From the NCBI GenBank assembly GCA_902541745.1, contig CACBRW010000011.1, positions 1 through 34,337 on the forward strand: a stretch of 34,337 nt of DNA, in the 5' to 3' direction. The notes beneath the pieces were generated by a model, which was given only the letters and a program-made list of their open reading frames with translations, searched no databases and was not told where the DNA came from. Source of the stretch: an uncultured Pelagibacteraceae bacterium. GTDB taxonomy: Bacteria > Pseudomonadota > Alphaproteobacteria > Pelagibacterales > Pelagibacteraceae. Positions 1 through 7,555 of this stretch are shown here, one piece after another; positions within the stretch are counted from its first letter, which is position 1; each line of letters begins with the position of its first letter. Both the position numbers and the translations under genes were made by a program.

Positions 1-1034
1 TAATGAAAAATATTGCTTTAGGAGAAACACTTGAAGCAATTAGCAAAAAAGGAAGTAAAGAATTTTATGAAGGAGAAATCGCACAAGATATAATTGAAAC
101 TTTAAATGAATTAGGTGGTGTACATACTTTTGAGGATTTTTCAAAACAGAGTACAATAAGATCAGATACAATCAAATATAATTATAAGGGTGATTTTATT
201 CATCAATGCCCTCCCAATGGTCCTGGTGTTACAGTATTGATTATGATGAAGTTATTAGAAAAACTAAATATTCAAAATTATAAATTAAATAGTACAGAAA
301 GATTCCATCTTGAAGCAGAAGTTACAAAGCAAGCTTATAAAGTTAAAGAAACTATTTTAGGCGATCCAAATTTTGTTAACCTTAATTTAGAAGAAATTTT
401 AAGTGATAAAAATATTAAGGAAATTTTTAATAAAATTAACTTAAATTCGTGCAGTGATGTTGGTGACTTAAATATTCCAGCTCATCCAGAAACAATATAC
501 TTAACAGTAGTAGATAAGGATTTAAATAGTGTATCAATAATCAATTCTGTTTGTTATGTATTCGGATCAGGTATTACAACAAATAAAAGTGGAATACTTT
601 TACATAATAGGGGTACAAATTTTAGAGTAGAAAATGGGCATCCAAACTGTATAGCAGGCTTAAAAAGACCTTTACATACTATTATTCCTGGTATGCTTAT
701 TGATAAAAACAACAAAGCAACTTTAAGTTATGGCGTTATGGGAGGCCAATATCAACCAGTGGGACAAGTTCATGTTTTAAATAATATGATTGATTTTGGA
801 ATGGGACCACAAGAAGCTTTGAGTTTTCCGAGAGCTTTTCATTTTAATAATATTTACAAACTAGAAAAAACTGTTGATAAAGAAATTTTCCATGGACTCA
901 AAGAAATAGGTCATAATGTAGAATATTTTGATGGTACACATGGTGGGGGCCAAGCAATAAAAATAAATAGAAGTGAAGGTGATCTCTTAGGTGGATCAGA
1001 TCCTAGAAAAGATGGATATGCAAAAGGATATTAA
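1..1034 (+). CDS. ggt: Gamma-glutamyltransferase (3' part, cut by the window edge)
   Basis: C-terminal ~343 residues of a gamma-glutamyltransferase, the enzyme that cleaves or transfers the gamma-glutamyl group of glutathione and related peptides. Family members are about 530-580 residues, so the first ~200 residues lie outside the window; the Met at base 3 is not taken as the start. The autoprocessing/catalytic threonine can be placed at residue 164 counted from that Met, in TIYLTVVDKD, which aligns with the TTHYSVVDKDG segment of the E. coli enzyme. Downstream come SGILLHNR and the family-typical small-subunit segment GGQYQPVGQVHVL, then a DPRKDG stretch near the C-terminus. The gene ends 39 bp from the convergent large TRAP permease gene. 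Export cannot be judged because the N-terminus is missing. Family assignment is firm; substrate is not determined. Confidence 0.9.
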   Translation, partial: MKNIALGETLEAISKKGSKEFYEGEIAQDIIETLNELGGVHTFEDFSKQSTIRSDTIKYNYKGDFIHQCPPNGPGVTVLIMMKLLEKLNIQNYKLNSTERFHLEAEVTKQAYKVKETILGDPNFVNLNLEEILSDKNIKEIFNKINLNSCSDVGDLNIPAHPETIYLTVVDKDLNSVSIINSVCYVFGSGITTNKSGILLHNRGTNFRVENGHPNCIAGLKRPLHTIIPGMLIDKNNKATLSYGVMGGQYQPVGQVHVLNNMIDFGMGPQEALSFPRAFHFNNIYKLEKTVDKEIFHGLKEIGHNVEYFDGTHGGGQAIKINRSEGDLLGGSDPRKDGYAKGY

Positions 1035-1053
1035 TTCTCATTGAAGAATGATT

Positions 1054-1075
1054 GAAAAACAAATTCCAAAGAATT
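1054..1075 (-). terminator. Weak possible terminator after the large TRAP permease
   Basis: Read on the minus strand, AATTC-TTTG-GAATT forms a 5-bp stem that overlaps the stop codon of the permease gene and is followed by TGTTTTTC. The stem is AT-rich and short, so this is only a candidate. No T-run follows the small hairpin on the plus strand (TCATT/AATGA, around 1038-1051). Confidence 0.25.
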
Positions 1076-3725
1076 AAAAGTTTAAAGATATATCTCGGTG
1101 AACTGAGTTACATCTTGCAACAAATTTAGCTTGTTCTTTAGTTAATCTACTTTGAAGTCTTAGTCCAATATTGTGTTTAATTACATCATTATATTTAATT
1201 AATTCAGGTAATAAATTTTTGTTAGCATCGTCTCTCCATGAAACTTCTAAATTGAAAAGATTGAAAGTTTCTGAACTTACTTCAATTAATTTTTGTTCAT
1301 CAATCTCATCGTTATCTATGACAGAAATTAAGTCATCTAGTTTATTTGCAAATTCTTCAGTTCCAGAAATTTCTCCTAATTTTTCAAAAAGGTTATCAAT
1401 TATTGAAATAGATTTTTCAAAATTTTTATTATCAACGCTATATTTTAATTCTTTTATTTCTGTTAAAAGTTCTTTTAATTTTTCATGATCATTTATAAAC
1501 AATACAATTTGATCTAAAGTTTCATAAGCTTCATCTACATTTTTTCTATATCTCTTGGTTCTTGTGTTTTTTGCTTTATGTAATATTTCAAACTCTCCAT
1601 TTTTAGTTTTCCAGATTTCAGGAATTTTATTTTGAAGTTCTTTAATTTCTAGCTCGTAATTCTCAATTTTTAATTCTAATTTATTTTTAGCTGATAAATT
1701 ATCTTCGTCTAAGTTTCTAATTTCAGCTTTTAACTTTTTTATTTTTTGGTCAATTTTTCTAACTTTTTTCTGAATTTTTCTTACATTAAAATGAAGATCT
1801 TTATAATCTTTTGTAAATAAATCATATTCTTGCTCAGTTTTTTGTAATTTTTTAACTATAGCAAAAGTTCCTAAAGCATTATCAAAATGCTCTTCAAAGA
1901 TATCTAATTTATCTACTGGAAGATTTGCTGGAATTAATTTCTGCATATTCTTAATTGCATTTGTAATTGTTTGTTCTTCATTATTATAAATTGCAAATTT
2001 ATATTCTTGTAAGCAATATTGTAGTTTTGGATTCATTGGTGGTGGAGCTACATTAGAAGTTAGATATGTTCTTGCTGGTAAATAATTTACCAATGAAGGA
2101 TAGAAACCAACAATTCCAAGACCTATCAATTGTAAAATAATAAACGGAACAACTCCTTTCCAAATATTTAAAGTAGTAACAAGTTTTGAAGCTACTCCTT
2201 TTAAATAAAATAAAGCAAATCCAAATGGTGGGGTTAAAAATGAAGTTTGTAAATTTACCCCAATCATAACACCAAGCCAAATTGCACTTACATTCGCACC
2301 TGGTTCTGCTAATAATATAGGAGCAATAATAGGAACAACAACTACAGCTATTTCAATAAAATCAAGAAAGAAACCTAATAAAAAAATTACTACCATTACA
2401 ACAACGAACTGAGTCCAAAACCCTCCTGGTAAATCTTGAAGAAAGTCTCTTACTAACTCTTCACCTCCAAATGCCCTAAATCCAGAGGTTAACATTGCTG
2501 CTCCGAGTAAAATTATAAAAACCATTGAGGTAGTTACACAAGTTTCTACAACAACTTCTTTTAAAACATCATCTATTTTAAATGCTCTCCAAAAACTCCA
2601 TACAACACTTGCTAAGAATGTAATTGTAAAAAATAATGCAATTAATATTGCGCCTAGGTCTCTAGTGTCAACAGCTTTAATATTTAAGTTATAATTTTTA
2701 GATAAAAAATAAATTGGAATTAAAGATACGATTGAAATTATTATTGGATAGTATGCATTCTTTTTACCTTGATGCAATCGATAGCCTGCCATCATTGTTG
2801 CACCAATAGCACCTATTGATCCAGCCTGATTTACTGTAGCAATACCCATAAGTATAGATCCTAAAACTGCAAAGATTAGAGCAAGTGGTGGAATAATTAC
2901 TAAAATAACTTTGATCCAAAATTTAGAATCGAAATTTCCTTTAAATGGAACAGGAGGAGCTGCTTTTGGGTTTAATCTTGCATACACAAATATGTAAAGC
3001 ATATACAATCCAACCAAAACTAATCCTGGTAATAATGCTCCTAAAAACATATCTCCAGCTGAAGTAGACCCTACTCTAAATTCTCCAGGCATATTAAATT
3101 CGCCAGTTAAAATTTTATAATCAGTCTGACGCATAGTATTTGCGACGTCAGCGGCACTTGCCAATTGATCAGCAATGATAATTAAGACAATTGAAGGAGG
3201 TATAATTTGACCAAGTGTACCAGAGGAACAAACAATTCCACTTGCTAATCTTTTGTCATATTTATTATTTAACATTGTGGGTAAGGAAATTAGTCCCATT
3301 GCTATTACTGTTGCTCCAACTATTCCGGTTGTCGCTGCAAGTAATGCACCAACAAAGATAACGGAAATACCAAGCCCTCCTGGAATTGGTCCAAATAGTT
3401 GTCCCATAGTAACTAAAAGGTCTTCTGCAATTTTTGATTTTTGCAACATTATCCCCATAAAGATAAACAATGGGATCGCAATTAAGGTGTCAGTTTCTAC
3501 ATCCCAATAATTACTCCTAAAATTAGTAATACCAGCGGTTAACCATTCTTTAGGCCCATCAACAGCAAAATAAGCACTGGGGTCTCCTGCAAATAAATAA
3601 CCGAAAAAAGCAGCTAGTCCTATTGAAATTATTGCTGATCCAGGTAGTGCAAAAGCTACTGGAAAACCAGATGCCAAAGCTCCAATCATTATAATTACCA
3701 GTAAAGCTAAAAATAAATGTTCCAT
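1074..3725 (-). CDS. dctM: TRAP transporter large permease (DctM/FcbT3 type) with C-terminal coiled-coil extension
   Basis: Large membrane subunit of a tripartite (TRAP) transporter; it carries substrate across the inner membrane using an ion gradient. Residues ~1-550 are the DctM domain: an N-terminal hydrophobic block, GALLAATTGIVGATV (~126-140), SSGTLGQIIPPSIV (~167-180), and the C-terminal signature NLQTSFLTPPFGFALFYLKG (~491-510). At 883 residues it is nearly twice a standard DctM (about 425-450, compare the 453-residue copy at 7556-8917). Part of the excess is an internal hydrophobic insertion (~318-380); most is a soluble C-terminal region (~555-883) rich in K and E with heptad-like coiled coil around 640-700. 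The small permease stops 3 bp upstream, so the two are co-transcribed. ATG start confirmed. Transporter role is firm; the tail has no function I recognise. Confidence 0.9.
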   Translation of the reverse strand: MEHLFLALLVIIMIGALASGFPVAFALPGSAIISIGLAAFFGYLFAGDPSAYFAVDGPKEWLTAGITNFRSNYWDVETDTLIAIPLFIFMGIMLQKSKIAEDLLVTMGQLFGPIPGGLGISVIFVGALLAATTGIVGATVIAMGLISLPTMLNNKYDKRLASGIVCSSGTLGQIIPPSIVLIIIADQLASAADVANTMRQTDYKILTGEFNMPGEFRVGSTSAGDMFLGALLPGLVLVGLYMLYIFVYARLNPKAAPPVPFKGNFDSKFWIKVILVIIPPLALIFAVLGSILMGIATVNQAGSIGAIGATMMAGYRLHQGKKNAYYPIIISIVSLIPIYFLSKNYNLNIKAVDTRDLGAILIALFFTITFLASVVWSFWRAFKIDDVLKEVVVETCVTTSMVFIILLGAAMLTSGFRAFGGEELVRDFLQDLPGGFWTQFVVVMVVIFLLGFFLDFIEIAVVVVPIIAPILLAEPGANVSAIWLGVMIGVNLQTSFLTPPFGFALFYLKGVASKLVTTLNIWKGVVPFIILQLIGLGIVGFYPSLVNYLPARTYLTSNVAPPPMNPKLQYCLQEYKFAIYNNEEQTITNAIKNMQKLIPANLPVDKLDIFEEHFDNALGTFAIVKKLQKTEQEYDLFTKDYKDLHFNVRKIQKKVRKIDQKIKKLKAEIRNLDEDNLSAKNKLELKIENYELEIKELQNKIPEIWKTKNGEFEILHKAKNTRTKRYRKNVDEAYETLDQIVLFINDHEKLKELLTEIKELKYSVDNKNFEKSISIIDNLFEKLGEISGTEEFANKLDDLISVIDNDEIDEQKLIEVSSETFNLFNLEVSWRDDANKNLLPELIKYNDVIKHNIGLRLQSRLTKEQAKFVARCNSVHRDISLNF

Positions 3726-3728
3726 TAT

Positions 3729-4712
3729 TTAATTATTTAAAAGTTTGTGACTACTACTCATAAAATAACTTGTGAATTGAGTTAACATACTTACTGCAAA
3801 TACTGCTAAGTAAACTGCCATTAAATAAAGTAAATATAATCCATTTGAACCTTGCTGAGTAATTTCAAATGAAATTACTGGACCATTAATGATACTAGCT
3901 TTACCACCCATACCCAAAAATATAACTATCAAACATAAAGGAATGCCTAAAATGAGAGATCCAATTGCATTCGTCCATGCCTTCTTTCTCTCACTAAAAT
4001 TAGCATACAAAACATCAACTCTTACATGACCTTCGTGAATTAATGCATATGCACTTGCAAAAAGATAAAGTGCAGCATACCAAAAACGAACAAGATCTCC
4101 TTGAAAAGCTTGTTCATATTGAAATATAAATCTTGATACAACTATCAAGAATTCACTTCCAACTACTAAAACTGCTAACCAAATAAATCCTACAGATCTT
4201 GTGAAATAACCAATTACAAAAGAAGCTAATATAAGTGGGAAATGTATATATGAAATTCTGAAAGCAGGTTTTACTAAATTAATTTTAACTTGTTCCCCAA
4301 AAATTGGCTCGACCAATTTTTCTACAACCATAAATGAGATTAAAAAATCTGCTACTCCAACAATTAGCACTGCCCAGAATGAAGATCTAATAATATATGC
4401 TGTTATTTTTTTTAGTATTTCTGAGTCTGTTTGTAATGTTTGTTTTAAAGATTTTAAAACAAGCATTATAACTCCTATAAAAGATAAAAAATAAAATAAT
4501 AATTGAATATACGACAGACTCATCGCAAGTCCCTCTAAAGGTTCATTTAATTTTTTAAATCCAAATATTTCATAGTGAGAAAAAAGTTTTTTAACTCCTG
4601 GCCAATCAAACCAAACTGTTAAAACATTATTTATTAAAAAAATTAATGTTAATGTTAAGATAGAATAACTAAATATTCTTATTAAAATAGATAAGTTTTT
4701 TTTCTCAATCAT
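3729..4712 (-). CDS. dctQ: TRAP transporter small permease, extended (DctQ/FcbT2 type)
   Basis: Small membrane subunit of the TRAP system encoded at 1074-5917. The canonical DctQ domain is residues ~172-315: four predicted membrane helices (~174-198, 207-226, 245-268, 290-313) and the family motif HVRVDVLY at 229-236. Ahead of it are ~170 residues with about four more hydrophobic helices (~8-34, 62-88, 105-133, 152-170), so at 327 residues the protein is much longer than a standard DctQ (~160-200; the other copy here is 194). Longer DctQ proteins are known with FcbT-type systems, and the partner permease here is also enlarged. The gene sits between the binding-protein gene (70 bp upstream, across a terminator-like hairpin) and the large permease (3 bp downstream). 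ATG start confirmed. Confidence 0.88.
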   Translation of the reverse strand: MIEKKNLSILIRIFSYSILTLTLIFLINNVLTVWFDWPGVKKLFSHYEIFGFKKLNEPLEGLAMSLSYIQLLFYFLSFIGVIMLVLKSLKQTLQTDSEILKKITAYIIRSSFWAVLIVGVADFLISFMVVEKLVEPIFGEQVKINLVKPAFRISYIHFPLILASFVIGYFTRSVGFIWLAVLVVGSEFLIVVSRFIFQYEQAFQGDLVRFWYAALYLFASAYALIHEGHVRVDVLYANFSERKKAWTNAIGSLILGIPLCLIVIFLGMGGKASIINGPVISFEITQQGSNGLYLLYLMAVYLAVFAVSMLTQFTSYFMSSSHKLLNN

Positions 4713-4730
4713 ATGACAAAACTTTTAATG

Positions 4731-4764
4731 ATATATAAAAAGAGGGCCCATTTAAGGGCCCTCT
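4731..4764 (-). terminator. Intrinsic terminator/attenuator between binding protein and permeases
   Basis: Perfect 9-bp inverted repeat AGAGGGCCC / GGGCCCTCT (4741-4749 and 4756-4764) with a 6-base loop. On the minus strand it is followed by TTTTATATAT, a U-rich tail. It is very GC-rich against an AT-rich background. It lies just after the binding-protein stop codon and before the small-permease gene, so it probably ends most transcripts there and lets a fraction read into the permease genes. It may also protect the 3' end of the binding-protein mRNA. Confidence 0.85.
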
Positions 4765-4783
4765 AGTATTAATTAGAATTAAA

Positions 4784-5917
4784 TTATACTCCTAATGCTC
4801 TATTTCTTTGAGAAATGTACGGTGAGTCAGACAAGTTTGTCCAAGCACCTATTTCTTTTCGTCCTTTAACAAAAGCAGCATGCACTTTCTGAGCAAGGGC
4901 ACTATGTTGCTGAACTTCGTCAAAAACTTCTGCAGCACCTTTAGCAAAAGCGTCATAAACTTTATCGTTAAACTTCTCAAGTTTAACTCCATTTTCGTTT
5001 ACTAAACGATCTAATGCTGCTCCATTTTTTGCATTATATTCTGCCATAGTAGTTGTATCAGCCCAGTCACAAGCAGTCTTTATAATCAACTGATCTGACT
5101 TTGTTAGACTTGTGAACCAAGATTTATTTACACCACAACATAGGGTTGATCCTGGTTCGTGCATTCCTGGATAGTAATAATACTTGGCTGCTTCATAAAA
5201 TTTGAAAGCCTCATCATTCCAAGGTCCTACCCATTCCGTTGCATCAATTGCACCAGACACAAGGTTTTCATAAATTTGTCCACCTGGAAGTGAAATTGGA
5301 GAACCACCAAGTTTTCCAAGTACTTGTCCACCTAAACCAGGCATACGCATTTTTAAACCCTTAATATCATTAGCTGATCTAATTTTTTTGTTAAACCAAC
5401 CACCCATTTGCACTCCAGTGTTACCAGCAGCAAAACTTTGTGTTCCGAAATCGTCAGTCAATTCATCCCACAGCTCTTGTCCACCAGCAAATTTTAACCA
5501 CGCATTCATTTCAGCATATGTGAAACCAAATGGAACGGCAGTAAAATATCCAAATGCAGGGTGTTTTTTAACCCAGTAGTAATCAGCACCGTGATACATT
5601 TGAGAATTGCCTGAAGCAACTTCATCAAACGAGTCAAATGCTTTTACCCTTTCATTAGCAGCATAATAAGTAACTTGAATTCTACCATCACTCATATCAC
5701 TCAATCTTTGAGCAAGTCTTTGTGCACCAGTTCCAAGGCCTGGAAAATCTCTTGGCCAAGTAGCTACCATAGAAGCTTCTATTCTCTCTTTGGCAACAGC
5801 TGGAGCAGATAAAGATGATGCCGCAACAGCAGCAACACCAGTTGCAGCTGCAGTTTTAAAGAACTTTCTTCTTGAAGGTGATCTAGAAACCTTCAATGAT
5901 TTTTTTTCTTTAATCAT
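4784..5917 (-). CDS. TRAP substrate-binding protein, FcbT1/TakP family (2-oxo acid or hydroxyacid type)
   Basis: Periplasmic binding protein of the 1074-5917 TRAP system, 377 residues. The start is placed at ATG 5917, not the upstream in-frame codon at 5950, because AGAGGAGAT lies at ideal distance and the paralogue at 9581-10738 begins the same way (MIKxKKSLK). A Tat signal is visible: SRRKFF (15-20), an Ala-rich h-region, and APAVA-K near 42. The mature protein has PFGFTYAEMNAW (129-140), GNTGVQMGGWF (165-175), PGLGGQVL (193-200) and DATEWVGPWND (225-235). These mark the COG4663 family, whose characterised members include R. sphaeroides TakP (2-oxo acids) and a Thermus lactate-binding protein. 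A 2-oxo acid such as pyruvate, or lactate, is therefore the best guess, but this is inference. Two adjacent Cys (259-260 region) are uncommon in this family. Confidence 0.9.
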   Translation of the reverse strand: MIKEKKSLKVSRSPSRRKFFKTAAATGVAAVAASSLSAPAVAKERIEASMVATWPRDFPGLGTGAQRLAQRLSDMSDGRIQVTYYAANERVKAFDSFDEVASGNSQMYHGADYYWVKKHPAFGYFTAVPFGFTYAEMNAWLKFAGGQELWDELTDDFGTQSFAAGNTGVQMGGWFNKKIRSANDIKGLKMRMPGLGGQVLGKLGGSPISLPGGQIYENLVSGAIDATEWVGPWNDEAFKFYEAAKYYYYPGMHEPGSTLCCGVNKSWFTSLTKSDQLIIKTACDWADTTTMAEYNAKNGAALDRLVNENGVKLEKFNDKVYDAFAKGAAEVFDEVQQHSALAQKVHAAFVKGRKEIGAWTNLSDSPYISQRNRALGV

Positions 5918-5952
5918 TAGTATCTCCTCTTCTTTGTTAATTAACTGCACAG
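5918..5952 (-). promoter_or_regulatory. Leader of TRAP binding-protein gene: strong RBS and shared palindromic motif
   Basis: On the minus strand the leader reads CTGTGCAGTTAATTAAC (5952-5936), then AAAGA, then AGAGGAGATACTA and the ATG. The 10-base palindrome GTTAATTAAC and the flanking CTGT(G)CA recur upstream of the other binding-protein gene (10752-10767). AGGAGA is a strong Shine-Dalgarno, unusual in this AT-rich window, fitting a highly expressed protein. The remaining gap to 6044 is AT-rich; it must hold the promoter, but I cannot choose a convincing -35/-10 pair. Confidence 0.55.
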
Positions 5953-6044
5953 ATTAAATTACAATTGGACGTTTAAGTCTAGGTTAAAATTCCTATTAAA
6001 GAATATAATACAATCAGAAGTAGTAAATTTACGAATAATTAAAT

Positions 6045-6221
6045 TTATTTTTTGTCAAAGAAGGCTTCGTATAACATCATCGATATCGCAAGTATCATCA
6101 ATATATAAACAGGTAACACATCAAGAAAACCAATCATCATAGATCTAGTAAGCGTTGTTGCTAAACCTAAAAGAAAAAAGATTGCAAAAGAAAGTCCTAT
6201 TAGTGTTACAAGTTTATTCAT
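6045..6221 (-). CDS. Small membrane protein of 58 residues
   Basis: Two predicted membrane helices (about residues 3-22 and 31-52) make up nearly the whole protein, which ends in EAFFDKK. The start is taken as ATG 6221, which overlaps the amidase stop region by 8 bases and implies translational coupling; the alternative upstream codon at 6245 is TTG and lies deeper inside the amidase gene. It is the last gene of the TRAP-amidase operon, followed by a 127-bp gap before the next binding-protein gene. I recognise no family. Its position suggests an accessory role to the second TRAP system, but the sequence does not show that. Confidence 0.6.
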   Translation of the reverse strand: MNKLVTLIGLSFAIFFLLGLATTLTRSMMIGFLDVLPVYILMILAISMMLYEAFFDKK

Positions 6222-7551
6222 TAAATTTCTCACTTTCCTTTTCAAGCCAACTGGAAACTCCTAAGAAACGATTATCGTCATATTTCTCTCCAATTACTTG
6301 AATGCCTAATGGTAAATTATTTTCGCCTTGAAGTAAAGGAAGTGAAATACAAGGAGTTCCTAAATAAGACCAAACTTTGTTGAAATCAGCTGATCCAGTA
6401 CTCTTTAGACCTTTTAGGGCAACGCCAGGGCTGGATGGGGATAAAACTCCATGATAATCTTCGAATACTTCTTTATATGAATCATAACTTCTTTTCATAA
6501 AATCTATTGCTTCAGCATATTCTTTTGCCGTATGTTTTCTTCCATTTGCAATTGCATTTTGCATAATTTTTGAAAGTTTTGATTTATAATTTTTGTAATA
6601 ATTACTAAAATTATTAGCTAGATCACTTTCATAAATTATTTGATGATATTTATGAATATCTTTAAAATAAGAAGGAGTATCATGAACTTCAATATTTTTT
6701 TTGAATGACTTTATAAAATACTCAAAAGCCTCCTTAGATTTTTTATCAATTGTTTTCCAAAATTCAGTTTTATAAAATATAAACTTAGGTTCATATAAAG
6801 GACCTTTTTTTACAGCATCAACCATATTATTTGAAGAATAATAAACAGTGGCAGGGTCATGGGAATCTTTTTTAATTAACTCTTTAACTAAATAAGCTAT
6901 GTCCTCGACTGTTTTTCCAAAAACTCCTAAATGATCAAGTTTTTCTGAAGTCTTTAATACTCCGTTTCTAGAAATTAAGCCAAATGACGGTTTGTATCCA
7001 ACAACACCACAATAAGATGCTGGTCTGATTATTGAGCCACCTGTTTGTGATCCAATTGAAAGTGGAGCCATATAAGATGCAATTACTGCAGCAGAACCAC
7101 TTGATGATCCTCCTGGTGTTCGTGAATAATCATGTGGATTTTTTGTTTTAGAGGGATTTAAAAATGCTAACTCTGTAGTAACTGTTTTACCCATCACAAT
7201 AGCTCCTGAAGATGTTAATAAATCAACTATTTCAGCATTCTGTGAATAAGATTTACCTTTTCTTATAGGTGTTCCACATTCAGTTGGCATATCAAGAGTT
7301 CCAACAATATCTTTAACAGCTACAGGAATACCATGCAGCGGACCAGTAGGTTTTCCAGATTTTTTGTAAGCATCTGACTCTTTGGCTTTTTCTAATAATA
7401 ATTCTTTATCAAAAAAGGCCCATGCATTTATATCTTTTTCAAACTTATTAACTCTCTCAATATAAGCTTCACATATTTCGACAGAAGTAATTTGAGAATT
7501 TGAAATTTTATTTATTAATTCTTCAACAGAATAATTTACAATTTCATTCAT
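6214..7551 (-). CDS. Amidase-signature hydrolase
   Basis: Amidase-signature enzyme, hydrolysing a C-N amide bond with a Ser-cisSer-Lys triad. Counting from ATG 7551 (445 residues), the triad is K80 (PVAVKDI), S149 (PGGSSSGSAA) and S173 (GSQTGGSIIRP); the spacings of 69 and 24 residues match those of characterised family members. The upstream in-frame codon at 7566 is TTG, so ATG 7551 is preferred; it lies 4 bases past the large-permease stop, suggesting coupled translation. No signal peptide, so it is cytoplasmic. A GatA role is unlikely because no gatB or gatC is adjacent. Its place in a TRAP operon suggests it processes an imported amide or amidated acid. The 3' end overlaps the next small gene. 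Family is firm, substrate unknown. Confidence 0.88.
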   Translation of the reverse strand: MNEIVNYSVEELINKISNSQITSVEICEAYIERVNKFEKDINAWAFFDKELLLEKAKESDAYKKSGKPTGPLHGIPVAVKDIVGTLDMPTECGTPIRKGKSYSQNAEIVDLLTSSGAIVMGKTVTTELAFLNPSKTKNPHDYSRTPGGSSSGSAAVIASYMAPLSIGSQTGGSIIRPASYCGVVGYKPSFGLISRNGVLKTSEKLDHLGVFGKTVEDIAYLVKELIKKDSHDPATVYYSSNNMVDAVKKGPLYEPKFIFYKTEFWKTIDKKSKEAFEYFIKSFKKNIEVHDTPSYFKDIHKYHQIIYESDLANNFSNYYKNYKSKLSKIMQNAIANGRKHTAKEYAEAIDFMKRSYDSYKEVFEDYHGVLSPSSPGVALKGLKSTGSADFNKVWSYLGTPCISLPLLQGENNLPLGIQVIGEKYDDNRFLGVSSWLEKESEKFNE

Positions 7552-7555
7552 TAAA

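Noticed and set aside
1171..1488. Open frame of 105 codons on the plus strand inside the large TRAP permease gene
   Set aside because: It is antisense to the permease's coiled-coil region, has no homology I recognise and no RBS. Similar antisense or off-frame frames at 2053-2280, 3253-3510, 5388-5579, 10563-10760, 11593-11838, 12252-12437, 12914-13120, 15832-16173, 18774-19022, 24661-24924, 26506-26751, 31702-31911, 32851-33120 and 33550-33846 were rejected for the same reason.
6214..7551. GatA subunit of the tRNA amidotransferase
   Set aside because: Same fold and triad, but no gatB or gatC nearby and the gene is embedded in a TRAP operon.
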